From Paenibacillus foliorum (GTDB taxonomy: Bacteria; Bacillota; Bacilli; Paenibacillales; NBRC-103111), in NCBI RefSeq assembly GCF_013141765.1, contig NZ_WHOD01000070.1, positions 124,001-188,000 on the forward strand: a DNA stretch of 64,000 bases, given 5' to 3'. The translations under genes and the position numbers were made by a program. This document shows, piece after piece, positions 34,593-42,278 of this stretch (positions are counted from its first letter, which is position 1; every line of letters begins with the position of its first letter). A model generated the notes under the pieces. The model did no database searches, was not told where the DNA came from, and was given only the letters and a program-made list of their open reading frames with translations.

Positions 34593-34742
34593 ATGATTAA
34601 TGAACCCCAAAAACCAGTTTACTATGATGGAAGCGGCATCCTCTCATTACCTGTTAAAAGCCAGGATGTAGTAGTCAAGCCGACTAATGTAACAATTGAA
34701 CCCACGCCCTTTCCCGTATTTCCGTATCCTATCCACCTCTAA
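34593..34742 (+). CDS. Small proline-rich protein (49 aa)
   Basis: A 49-codon gene with an excellent site, AAAGGAGATG, ahead of the ATG. The product starts MINEPQKPVYYDGSGILSLP and ends with a Pro/Phe/Tyr-rich tail (PTPFPVFPYPIHL). It has no signal peptide. The function is unknown, but the strong translation signal argues that it is real. Confidence 0.65.
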   Translation: MINEPQKPVYYDGSGILSLPVKSQDVVVKPTNVTIEPTPFPVFPYPIHL

Positions 34743-34844
34743 AAATCCTTCCATTTATTCACATGGTTAACTTAATGTTAATTTCATATTATTTTGTTAC
34801 AATTCCCCCTAGATCAAGTTGAGTTGATATTTGGGAGGGACTTC

Positions 34845-35348
34845 ATGAATAAACTACTAACTAGAACCCTTGTCGGTGCAGGCTGTCTTACTATCGCTTT
34901 AACGGGTACTCTATCTCTCACGCCAAAAGCTGCTTATGCGGCAACTACACAAACAACGGATAGTCAGAAGGCAGATAAGATTATTTCATTGTCCAAATCA
35001 TTAGAAGGAAAAGTTCATTATATATTTGGCGAAAATAACCCTTCCCGCTTTATATTTGATTGCTCATCTTTCACAAAATATGTATTTGAATCTCAGGGAA
35101 TAAGCTTGAAATGGGATTCTGAGATCCAAAGCACTCAAGGTACCTTTGTAAACAAAAGAAATCTACTAAAAGGCGATCTAGTCTTCTTTAGTGTTGGCAC
35201 ACCTGGACAAGTAAATCATGTTGGCATCTATACAGGCGATGGTAAGTTTATTCATAACACCGTCAGCAATTCCTTTAATGGTGTAAAAATCAGTAACTTA
35301 AGTGATTATAACGACCGATATATTACAGCTAGAAGAGTTATTAATTAG
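34845..35348 (+). CDS. Secreted NlpC/P60 (C40) cell-wall peptidase
   Basis: A 167-residue exported enzyme. The ATG at 34845 is preceded by GGGAGGG. A signal peptide (residues 1-32, ending AYAA) precedes an NlpC/P60 domain with catalytic cysteine in IFDCSSFTKYVF (C73), histidine in VNHVGIYTG (H125) and a third polar residue at KFIHNT (H137). Such enzymes cleave gamma-D-glutamyl-diamino-acid bonds in peptidoglycan stem peptides. It has no SH3 or LysM targeting domain, so it is a minimal endopeptidase, perhaps for growth or spore-related wall remodelling. It is monocistronic. Confidence 0.88.
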   Translation: MNKLLTRTLVGAGCLTIALTGTLSLTPKAAYAATTQTTDSQKADKIISLSKSLEGKVHYIFGENNPSRFIFDCSSFTKYVFESQGISLKWDSEIQSTQGTFVNKRNLLKGDLVFFSVGTPGQVNHVGIYTGDGKFIHNTVSNSFNGVKISNLSDYNDRYITARRVIN

Positions 35349-35458
35349 GGGGGCTTGATGCCCTCTTTTTTTATTTCAGAAAAGTTCATTAACGCCTTGG
35401 ATATTCAGTTTATATTTGGTTACTCTAAGATTAAAACCAAAGTGTGTAAGGAGAACTT

Positions 35459-35911
35459 ATGATTAGTAACCGTGAAATTAAAGGACAAATTGATGAGCTG
35501 ACTGAGCATAATCAAATGTTGACCCAAGAGCTGCAGGAAATTAAAGAATTACTACAAAATCAAGATTCTAATCAGAACCAAGCATCAAATAAAAATAAAA
35601 ACGATGCCCAAAGCCAAAGCAACCAAAGCAGCAATAGCAGCAATGAAAATCAAAGTGATAATAGCGGAAGCAAAAATGAGAATAATGATAATCAACTGTT
35701 TAACATCGCCAATGATTTTATAAAGCTCAAAGGGTTAATAAGCAGTCTAGAGAAAAAAATGCAGGAATACACATCCAATGGTTCCAAAAATAAAAGTTTA
35801 ACCGAGGAAGATGTTATTAACTTAATGCTTGCTATGATGAATGGAATGATTGATTGGACAGTCGATTTTGTATCAAGTCAGAATAATAAAAAGTCTACTC
35901 CACTGCAGTAG
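35459..35911 (+). CDS. Coiled-coil protein with Asn/Ser/Gln-rich linker
   Basis: A 150-residue protein. Residues 1-35 form a heptad-type coiled coil (IKGQIDELTEHNQMLTQEL), residues 36-78 a low-complexity Asn/Ser/Gln linker, and residues 80-140 a second helical region with a hydrophobic stretch (VINLMLAMMNGMIDWTVDFV). AAGGAG precedes the ATG. No family is recognised; similar architecture is seen in surface- or spore-associated proteins, but that is only a suggestion. Confidence 0.6.
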   Translation: MISNREIKGQIDELTEHNQMLTQELQEIKELLQNQDSNQNQASNKNKNDAQSQSNQSSNSSNENQSDNSGSKNENNDNQLFNIANDFIKLKGLISSLEKKMQEYTSNGSKNKSLTEEDVINLMLAMMNGMIDWTVDFVSSQNNKKSTPLQ

Positions 35912-35930
35912 CTTCGACCAAGCGATAGCA

Positions 35931-35966
35931 ATAGACCTTACCCAAAAAGGGAAAGGTCTATTTTTC
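35931..35966 (+). terminator. Terminator
   Basis: ATAGACCTT pairs with AAGGTCTAT, with an inner CCC/GGG, followed by TTTTT, shortly after the coiled-coil gene. Confidence 0.88.
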
Positions 35967-36035
35967 ATGGCAAATAAATATTTATTAGAAAATCTGTTAA
36001 TAATGGATACTATCTGCTGGAAGGATGTGTTGTTT

Positions 36036-36293
36036 ATGAAAACAATCAAGCGTATTCCGTTGCTGTATCCTATTTTTTTAACCACACAGCTCGTTAAATA
36101 TACGGGAATTATTGTTTTCCTTATTGTCTGTTCGCTTCCTAAAGGAGCCTATCATCTCACCCGTTATGCTTTGGGTTATTGGAGATGTGACTGCTGCAAC
36201 AAAACCTATTGGGCGAACCACGAATACTCATTATCAGGACATTCCGATCACAAAAACTGCCGCAATTGCTATAATCCCAAGTATTTGGACTAG
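36036..36293 (+). CDS. Small membrane protein with C-terminal zinc-ribbon-like cysteines
   Basis: An 85-residue product. The ATG at 36036 follows AAGGA; an upstream extension would cross the preceding terminator. One membrane segment (VKYTGIIVFLIVCSLP) is followed by a cytoplasmic tail with WRCDCCNKTYWANHEYSLSGHSDHKNCRNC, whose paired cysteines (CxCC...CxxC) suggest zinc binding. The function is unknown. Confidence 0.6.
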   Translation: MKTIKRIPLLYPIFLTTQLVKYTGIIVFLIVCSLPKGAYHLTRYALGYWRCDCCNKTYWANHEYSLSGHSDHKNCRNCYNPKYLD

Positions 36294-36357
36294 AACGAGT
36301 ATATGTTTGCAAAAGAAAGGCCCTCAACCCTTTATGCTAGAAGGATCAAGGGCTTAT

Positions 36358-36564
36358 TTATTTGGCTTTGCCAAAACTATTAATACCTACTACTTTGCAA
36401 ACATAGCGACCATCCAGTTCTTTGCGTAAAACTTCCCAAAAGACATTCAATTGCCCCTCCATCTGACCACGTGATTTGAAAACTTTTCCTATAGTTAATT
36501 CTATATTAGATCTCACTTTAAGCGTCTCAATATCTCCAAGTTCGTAGCCAATTTCTATCATCAT
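36358..36564 (-). CDS. Small hypothetical protein (68 aa)
   Basis: A 68-residue soluble protein with AAGGAG just ahead of a double ATG. The product starts MIEIGYELGDIETLK and ends VCKVVGINSFGKAK. It looks alpha/beta. No family is recognised. Confidence 0.5.
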   Translation of the reverse strand: MMIEIGYELGDIETLKVRSNIELTIGKVFKSRGQMEGQLNVFWEVLRKELDGRYVCKVVGINSFGKAK

Positions 36565-36789
36565 TTTCTCCTTGTTGTGGGTACCGGTTATTTGGGTTTT
36601 GTAAACCTAGTTTGTTTAAATTAAACCTCTTACTTACTAAAACTATTCGACAATATTTGGAATTTTCCTTTATTATTAAATATTTTTAAAATTATCAGAA
36701 TATTTAAAATAATGTCTTGACTTGAAAATGCTTACAATAATAAGCTTTATTTATATTATTTTCGAGTTGAAATTAGGAGAGTGACTGTT

Positions 36790-37014
36790 ATGAGTAATTA
36801 TATGTTTAAAACTGAGGTCGAGATCGATCCATTAAACAGCTGCCTTGATGATTACAACAGATTCATAACTCTAACATCTAAAGAGCTCGATACTCTCTAT
36901 AATGATTACTCCTCAGAACTTCATAAACTCCAAACTGAATTTGACAATCTTCTGGATGAATTAAGATCAATGATCAAGACTTATCCTTCAACTAGCTACC
37001 TAAATTGTGCATAA
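36790..37014 (+). CDS. Small helical protein (74 aa)
   Basis: The ATG at 36790 follows AGGAG by about ten bases. The product is acidic and helical (ELDTLYNDYSSELHKLQTEFDNLLDELRSMI), with coiled-coil spacing. A very good terminator follows. The function is unknown. Confidence 0.55.
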   Translation: MSNYMFKTEVEIDPLNSCLDDYNRFITLTSKELDTLYNDYSSELHKLQTEFDNLLDELRSMIKTYPSTSYLNCA

Positions 37015-37046
37015 ACCCAGCCATGTTTCCTAAGATTAATCACAGT

Positions 37047-37082
37047 AAAGACCTGATCTCGTTAACGAGTCAGGTCTTTTAA
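37047..37082 (+). terminator. Terminator
   Basis: AAAGACCTGA pairs with TCAGGTCTTT, and the inner CTCGTT/AACGAG continues the stem. Confidence 0.88.
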
Positions 37083-37129
37083 ATGCTACAACCCCATCTA
37101 ATTGGTGAAGGGGGTTATCGTCGTTTATT

Positions 37130-37360
37130 TTACAAATTGCTCATTCGTTCGGTTTTGTATTTCTTCAACCCATTACAGGCCGTTTCCAATTGACTATACA
37201 CATTAGCCTCACGGGATGAATCTGTCATCATCTCACAGGCCCGTACCAGACTATCAATGACACTAAATAGCTCAGGGTCAGTTCGATAACAATCGAATGC
37301 TAAATCCTGCATCTCTTCAAGTTTTTCCTTATATCCTGCATAAGTATTCCATTGCATCAT
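37130..37360 (-). CDS. Small hypothetical protein (76 aa)
   Basis: A helical soluble protein (GYKEKLEEMQDLAFDCYRTDPELFSVIDSLVRACEMM). GGGAA lies before the ATG at 37360; a TTG nine bases upstream is also possible. No family is recognised. Confidence 0.5.
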   Translation of the reverse strand: MMQWNTYAGYKEKLEEMQDLAFDCYRTDPELFSVIDSLVRACEMMTDSSREANVYSQLETACNGLKKYKTERMSNL

Positions 37361-37436
37361 GTTAATCAATTCCCTTCTCCCAAGAGTGAATTAAATTAAT
37401 ACATAATATATAAGGTTTAGTGTGTCTTAATTAATA

Positions 37437-37451
37437 TTGTAGCGCTTTCAA
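37437..37451. promoter_or_regulatory. Possible cre-like site
   Basis: TTGTAGCGCTTTCAA, read on the minus strand as TTGAAAGCGCTACAA, misses one defined position of the cre consensus. It lies in the divergent region before the PilZ gene. Confidence 0.35.
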
Positions 37452-37651
37452 TAAAACTTTACAATATCTTTCAATAAAAATATACATGGAAGCTTGTCTT
37501 CATAAATCCAGTGGTGTCTCCACATTAGTCTCATTTTTTCCGTTTTAATAGGCTAAAAATATGCTATAATCAAAGAATTAAAAGGAATACAACATACCAA
37601 CGAATTTCTAAACTTTAAGCATCACAATTATAAAAAAAGGCTGATTAAATT

Positions 37652-38086
37652 ATGTCTATGGCAAACAAAAGAGAATATTTCCGGATAGGACTAAAAATTC
37701 CGCTCTCCGCTCAATTAAAAATTGTCGGCATCAATAATATTTTAGTCGATACCAAGTATGCTAGCATTTGTGTAACCGATATTAGCGCAGGCGGCTTACG
37801 TGTTCATTCTAAGTTAGACTTGCCATTAAATATTGATTTGCTATTGGAATTCATTTTTTCATTGTTTCATAAAGATGTGAAGGTTTTGGGCACAATCGTC
37901 CGTAAGACTAACATATCATCCTCCATGTACGAGTATGGTATTCGCTTTTCCTTGGATGAAAACCAGCATACATTGCTAATGGGTCATTTGAACCTTTTAA
38001 GCATTCGTCTGCGGCAATCCAATATCATTTCAAGCTGCAGCTTTTGTAGCGAGGAGGAAATGAGAGAGTTTTATTCCACAAGCTAA
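37652..38086 (+). CDS. PilZ-domain protein (c-di-GMP receptor)
   Basis: A 144-residue protein with both halves of the PilZ c-di-GMP motif: RxxxR in KREYFRIGLKIP near the N-terminus and DxSxxG in VTDISAGGLRVHSKLDLP about 40 residues later. It is a stand-alone PilZ domain with a C-terminal tail containing three cysteines (SSCSFCSEEEM), one pair as CSFC. It probably binds c-di-GMP and modulates a partner protein. No cyclase or effector gene is adjacent; the only other c-di-GMP-related domain in the window is the altered GGDEF at 13304-14917. Confidence 0.85.
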   Translation: MSMANKREYFRIGLKIPLSAQLKIVGINNILVDTKYASICVTDISAGGLRVHSKLDLPLNIDLLLEFIFSLFHKDVKVLGTIVRKTNISSSMYEYGIRFSLDENQHTLLMGHLNLLSIRLRQSNIISSCSFCSEEEMREFYSTS

Positions 38087-38125
38087 CTACGCATACTCAT
38101 CAATTATCTCTCAATAATGAAAAAA

Positions 38126-38151
38126 GAAGCAGCCATAAGAGCTGCCCCTTC
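38126..38151 (-). terminator. Terminator after the coiled-coil gene
   Basis: On the minus strand GCAGC...GCTGC is followed by TTCTTTTTT. Confidence 0.65.
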
Positions 38152-38191
38152 ATTCTCCGATCGTTCTTTTTCATTCCCACCAACAAAACTA

Positions 38192-38452
38192 CTACTCCCT
38201 TAAAGCGTCCTGCAATTTAGTTGACATGCTGCTAAGTGTCTTATTGTAATATAAATCCCTCAGCTTCTTCACTTCCTGCTTTAAACGAGCATTCTCTGTT
38301 TCCAGCGTACTTAGACGTTCAAGCTCAAGGGCCTGTTGTTCTGCGGCATCAATCAAATGTAATAGATCAGGGGATTCATAGCCTGCATCTTCACACAACT
38401 GCTTTAATGAAGTTCTTAATTGTTCATAATTAGCTTGGTCTGTCTCTGGCAT
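38192..38452 (-). CDS. Small coiled-coil protein (86 aa)
   Basis: GGAGG lies six bases before the ATG. The C-terminal half is a leucine-zipper-like coiled coil (LERLSTLETENARLKQEVKKLRDLYY). There is no signal peptide. The function is unknown; it may be an adaptor or a cell-division/spore-type accessory protein. Confidence 0.6.
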   Translation of the reverse strand: MPETDQANYEQLRTSLKQLCEDAGYESPDLLHLIDAAEQQALELERLSTLETENARLKQEVKKLRDLYYNKTLSSMSTKLQDALRE

Positions 38453-38590
38453 CAGTTGCCTCCACTTTATATTACTTCATCTTTAAGTCCATTCTCATCC
38501 TACCTCATTTATTCAGAAGATGGATACAAAAATTTTACCACATTCCCTCCATCCCCTCCACATTCTAAAATAAAAATCCTTTTGAGACAA

Positions 38591-38625
38591 AAAAAGCATC
38601 TCCCTATTAGAAGAGAGATGCTTTT
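38591..38625 (-). terminator. Terminator after the cysteine-containing small gene
   Basis: AAAGCATCTC pairs with GAGATGCTTT; on the minus strand a long T-run follows. Confidence 0.85.
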
Positions 38626-38642
38626 ACTAAGCTTTATTAAGG

Positions 38643-38849
38643 CTATACGTAAGCCTTGCCTCTTGTAAGAATACAGGGAACACCTTTGCCTACCGCACCA
38701 GGCTGTGACATTTTTTCCAAATAACGAAGCCCACGTTCACACTTTCTGCACTTATTGCAAACATCGGAGGTCACTACCTTCATGTTAAATCGTTGCTTAT
38801 CACCATTAGGCGGTGGCGTATTTTTCTTCTTCACTTTTTTGCCGCTCAT
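38643..38849 (-). CDS. Small basic protein with CxxCxxC cluster
   Basis: A 68-residue product; GAGGTG supports the ATG at 38849. The N-terminus is highly basic (MSGKKVKKKN). CNKCRKCERGLRYLEKMSQPG holds three cysteines in CxxCxxC spacing, with a fourth in GVPCILTRG, a possible zinc site. It is conserved-looking but not recognised. Confidence 0.6.
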   Translation of the reverse strand: MSGKKVKKKNTPPPNGDKQRFNMKVVTSDVCNKCRKCERGLRYLEKMSQPGAVGKGVPCILTRGKAYV

Positions 38850-38918
38850 CACGTTCACCTCAACATAAGTATTGATGTATACTATGTGACTTGAGGCGAA
38901 TTGGCTACAGAAGGACCT

Positions 38919-40067
38919 CTACGCAGCTGATTTACGAGGAGCAGGCACTCCACTAAGTAGACGTCCGATACGAAAGCGACTTAGCAATACTGCCAAACCA
39001 ACCGATAACCATGTACATATGATGAAAGCAATAAGGGTGCGCACAGATACATTCCAACCTGGAAATAAGAAATCTGCCGTATAAGTTGCTGCATTAAGCA
39101 TCAGAGCATGCGCTAAATACGCGCTGTATGAATAATGTCCTAGAAATGTGAGCATCCGCTTAGTCCAATCTGCAGCCGATTGTTGAATAACAACCGTAGC
39201 AATGCTCATCGCGATCACAGATAGTATTAAGAATACAGCCATGAAAGGCTGCACCAGCGTCGTATCATTGTATTGGATAATCAATCCGGAATTCGTTTGG
39301 AAGCTCGCTGTAATTTTATAAAGCAGCACGACTGAAATTAACACATATAAGCTAATCCAGCCCGCTTTCCAGCTCATTATTCGCCTTTTCCAGCCTTCAA
39401 AATTCAATCCGACCACAGCACCCATCAGGAAATAGAGGTAGAAATACAATGCATTCCGATCCGCATATTCCGAAAATAATGAGCTCAAGATGGGAATATG
39501 GAGCTTCACAGCAATATTGCTAATCACCGAAACCTGATCTGTGAGCCCTACATAAGCAATTGTCAAAAGCCCAAACCCAACTATCAACTGCCAAGGCTTA
39601 CATACTTGGCGGATTCTCAACAATGCTTTTTGAATCAATGGAAATAAGAAGTAAAGCTGGATGACCATCGCCACATACCAGGTATGATAGGATGCCGTTC
39701 CGGTGATTATGTACAAAAAGATTTGTTTAGTTTCCGTCCAGAAAGGAACAGGAGCACCACGAAACACCAGAGCATACACTATCGACCATACCACATAGGG
39801 CAGCACGATGTCCTTACAGCGTTTCCATACGAAAGCTCCATAAGGAATGTCACCTCTATAGTTGTAGAAAAGCACCAGCCCGGTAATAAAAATAAAAAGG
39901 GGGACTGCAAATTTAGCTGCAATCAACAATACCGCTAGCATGACGCCATCCTGTAAGCTGGCTTCAGGCAAATAAGCATAGTGCCCGATGGCATGCTGAA
40001 GGACGACGGCCAGGAATGCGAAGCCTCGCATGTATTGAATCTCTTCAATTTTGGCCTGCTTGGCCAT
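38919..40067 (-). CDS. Membrane acyltransferase (acyltransferase 3 family)
   Basis: A 382-residue protein with about ten membrane helices. The opening KIEEIQYMRGFAFLAVVLQHAIGHYA is the conserved N-terminus of acyltransferase-3 enzymes, with R14 and the active-site histidine in LQHAIG. The motif YHTWYVAMVIQLYFLFP is also typical. Members O-acylate cell-surface sugars, teichoic acids or exopolysaccharides. GAGAGGAG precedes the ATG. No polysaccharide gene cluster adjoins it, so the target is unknown. Confidence 0.85.
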   Translation of the reverse strand: MAKQAKIEEIQYMRGFAFLAVVLQHAIGHYAYLPEASLQDGVMLAVLLIAAKFAVPLFIFITGLVLFYNYRGDIPYGAFVWKRCKDIVLPYVVWSIVYALVFRGAPVPFWTETKQIFLYIITGTASYHTWYVAMVIQLYFLFPLIQKALLRIRQVCKPWQLIVGFGLLTIAYVGLTDQVSVISNIAVKLHIPILSSLFSEYADRNALYFYLYFLMGAVVGLNFEGWKRRIMSWKAGWISLYVLISVVLLYKITASFQTNSGLIIQYNDTTLVQPFMAVFLILSVIAMSIATVVIQQSAADWTKRMLTFLGHYSYSAYLAHALMLNAATYTADFLFPGWNVSVRTLIAFIICTWLSVGLAVLLSRFRIGRLLSGVPAPRKSAA

Positions 40068-40113
40068 AACTACTCTGCTCCTCTCGATGCCATCCTAATT
40101 GAATAGCCTATAC

Positions 40114-40506
40114 TTAACGGGTCGATTGAAAAAATTCAATCCATTCCCCATCAGGTCCATGGAAGAAGAAATACCGTGAACCATTGGGCAGGGTAATAAT
40201 CTCCGAATCGATGAGCTGTACATGCTTAAGCAGCTTAATACGTTCAAATTCTTCCTCGACATCGTCAACAGTGAAGGCTATATGATGAACTTTACCTTCC
40301 TGAGGCAGCTTATTATTATAGCCCTGGATCAGTTCAACCTCGGTTTCACCTGATTGATCGAATCCAAGAAATGCGAGCTGAATAACTCCATTGGTATGAA
40401 GCAGCGTGTCCTTTAACACCAGCCCGACAACTTCTCGGTAGAACCGGATCGATTGCTGTAAATCCGACACCATAATGCCTATATGCTCAATTTTTTTCCG
40501 TCCCAT
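40114..40506 (-). CDS. VOC-family (glyoxalase-fold) protein
   Basis: A 130-residue protein with two beta-alpha-beta-beta-beta units. Metal-ligand positions are visible as IEHIGIMVSDL, ETEVELIQG, HHIAFTVDD and GEWIEFFQS (His, Glu, His, Glu pattern), as in glyoxalase I and methylmalonyl-CoA epimerase relatives. GGGAGG precedes the ATG. The substrate is not predictable. Confidence 0.85.
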   Translation of the reverse strand: MGRKKIEHIGIMVSDLQQSIRFYREVVGLVLKDTLLHTNGVIQLAFLGFDQSGETEVELIQGYNNKLPQEGKVHHIAFTVDDVEEEFERIKLLKHVQLIDSEIITLPNGSRYFFFHGPDGEWIEFFQSTR

Positions 40507-40678
40507 AGGGCCTACCTCCCAAATATTGTTTATAATCCATCTTAGCGGAAATTAGACAGGTATACAACTTACGACTGTCCCAGCTGGCACCTCTGTATCC
40601 TAATATTGTTTGGGAGCCGTTGTTTTCGCATAGTTGCTTACCTGTAGACGCTGTATCTTAGCTTACACCTACACAGAA

Positions 40679-40716
40679 ATACCGCCATCATCTAAGCCCT
40701 CAGATGATGGCGGTAT
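40679..40716 (-). terminator. Terminator after the anti-sigma gene
   Basis: A perfect stem of about 15 bp (core ACCGCCATCATCT / AGATGATGGCGGT) with an eight-base loop, just past the anti-sigma stop. Confidence 0.85.
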
Positions 40717-40727
40717 AGGACCGTTCT

Positions 40728-41516
40728 TTAGGAGCCTAACACCTTTTTACCGCGAGGCTTCGTTCCCAAAGCATCAGGCTCCAAGGTAATGCCTATCGTG
40801 TCGAATTCGCTTTCCATAGGATTAAGATCATACGTGAGGACTCCGCTCCCCTTCTCATTAACCCGGAAGGTTCCCCCATTGAACCTGGTTCCCTTTTTGA
40901 CGATCCAGACCTGGTAGGCTTGATCTTCTGCATTTTCTTTAAGACCATTGACCTGTAACACCAGCTGCTGCTGTTGACCTTGCTGCTTGATCCAACAATG
41001 ACCATTTGCCGCAGGCATATTAGGATCGAAGGCTTTCAATGTATACTGCTCTATCACCTGTGCAGGAGCCGCTATTTTACTCTCCAAAGGGTAATGTATC
41101 AGGCCGTACTCATTGAGGCCCCAGCCCACCGTAGCCCCTACCATAATGCACGCTATTCCCGCTGCCGCAAACGACCATAGTCTGCTTCGCCTTGTTGAAG
41201 GTCTTTTCTTCTGCACTAAAGGATTAGCTTCTGGAATAAGTTCTTGATCCATTATTACCGCTCGCTCGGCTGAATTCATTGGATCGTGAATGTCTTGTAA
41301 AATATTATTCAGCATCTGCGCTTTAACTGACTCCTGAATCTCCACTTCTTCCATCTCAAAAGGGAGTGCTTGCCAGATCTGCTGCAACTCTACTAATTCA
41401 TCCCTACACGAATGACAAGATCTCAAGTGATGTTCAAAGGTTTCTTCGTCTTCGGGCGATAATTCCTTCAGAAAGTAGGGAAATACTTGCTCGCAGAGGT
41501 TATTTCTTTCAGTCAT
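40728..41516 (-). CDS. Membrane anti-sigma factor (zinc-finger plus RskA-type C-terminal domain)
   Basis: A 262-residue protein. Residues 20-40 hold the anti-sigma zinc motif H30-x3-C34-x2-C37 (EHHLRSCHSCRDEL). One membrane helix (LWSFAAAGIACIMVGATVGWGL, about 115-136) follows, and the exported part ends in an RskA/anti-sigma-K-like domain (QAYQVWIVKKGTRFNGGTF...FDTIGITLEP). It should hold the ECF factor encoded six bases upstream at the membrane until a signal outside releases it. AGGAG precedes the ATG. Confidence 0.88.
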   Translation of the reverse strand: MTERNNLCEQVFPYFLKELSPEDEETFEHHLRSCHSCRDELVELQQIWQALPFEMEEVEIQESVKAQMLNNILQDIHDPMNSAERAVIMDQELIPEANPLVQKKRPSTRRSRLWSFAAAGIACIMVGATVGWGLNEYGLIHYPLESKIAAPAQVIEQYTLKAFDPNMPAANGHCWIKQQGQQQQLVLQVNGLKENAEDQAYQVWIVKKGTRFNGGTFRVNEKGSGVLTYDLNPMESEFDTIGITLEPDALGTKPRGKKVLGS

Positions 41517-41522
41517 GGCAGT

Positions 41523-42101
41523 TCACTCCTCTCCGTCAGGTTTCAGTTGCTTACGTAAAGTTTTGAGAGCTTGATGCAGTCTGCTTTTTACCGTTCCCAA
41601 AGGCTCTCCGTAATTCTCGGCGATCTCATTTAATGTATAGCCTTCCCAATAAAAATGGCGAATAAGCTTTACTTGGCTTTCCGTTAAAAAGCTGTAGGCA
41701 GCCTCAAGCTGCTGTTTGAGCAGCATACGTGAGATTGCATCCTGCAGCACATCCTGCTTATAAAAACCTGCCAGCTCAGCTTCGGTCGATGAATGGTCAA
41801 AGGATACTAGACATTCCTGCTTACGCTGCTTTCTGAGTTGGTCTATAGTGACATTTCTTGTCACAGTAATAAGCCAGTTAACAAACTGGCCTTTGCTCGA
41901 ATCATAGCCCTTCTCAGTCGTCCAGATGCGTGTAAAAACCATTTGAACGATATCCTGAGCGAACTGGGGATCACTTCCTGCTCCTGATTTGACAGCAAAG
42001 GAGTAGACGAGCCGCACGTAGCGTTCATATAACATACGCAGAGCAGCGCTTTGCTTTTCTTTTATCTGCTGCATCAATTGCTCATCCGAATATAGCTGCA
42101 C
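41523..42101 (-). CDS. ECF-type RNA polymerase sigma factor
   Basis: A product of 192 residues with region 2 (YVRLVYSFAVKSG...QDIVQMVFTRIW) and region 4 (LTESQVKLIRHFYWEGYTLNEIAENYGEPLGTVKSRLHQAL). I use the GTG at 42101, since GAGGAG lies ten bases upstream and the resulting length is normal. A longer frame to 42263 would start inside the terminator of the preceding gene. It pairs with the anti-sigma gene downstream. The exported cupredoxin-type protein encoded just upstream may be in its regulon. Confidence 0.9.
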   Translation of the reverse strand: MQLYSDEQLMQQIKEKQSAALRMLYERYVRLVYSFAVKSGAGSDPQFAQDIVQMVFTRIWTTEKGYDSSKGQFVNWLITVTRNVTIDQLRKQRKQECLVSFDHSSTEAELAGFYKQDVLQDAISRMLLKQQLEAAYSFLTESQVKLIRHFYWEGYTLNEIAENYGEPLGTVKSRLHQALKTLRKQLKPDGEE

Positions 42102-42231
42102 GTGATCGGCGCTCCTCAAGTCGCAAAGGACTCCCTCAATATAAGTAACGAATAAAATGGCCATACAGTTTATTGTTATCTTCTTATATTTAGAATTTTT
42201 TTGCAATAGGTTGACCGATTGTTTAAATAAA

Positions 42232-42272
42232 AAAAGCCCGATAACCCAGGTTTCCCCAGTCATCGGACTTTT
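42232..42272 (-). terminator. Terminator after the cupredoxin gene
   Basis: On the minus strand AAAAGTCCGAT pairs with ATCGGGCTTTT, followed by more T's, six bases past the stop codon. It separates this gene from the sigma factor. Confidence 0.85.
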
Positions 42273-42278
42273 CTTGAA

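Noticed and set aside
35850-36035. An N-terminal extension of the zinc-ribbon membrane protein
   Set aside because: It crosses the previous gene's stop and terminator; a proper site lies before the ATG at 36036.
42102-42263. An extended N-terminus of the ECF sigma factor
   Set aside because: It would begin within the terminator of the cupredoxin gene, lacks a ribosome-binding site and would make the protein longer than its family.
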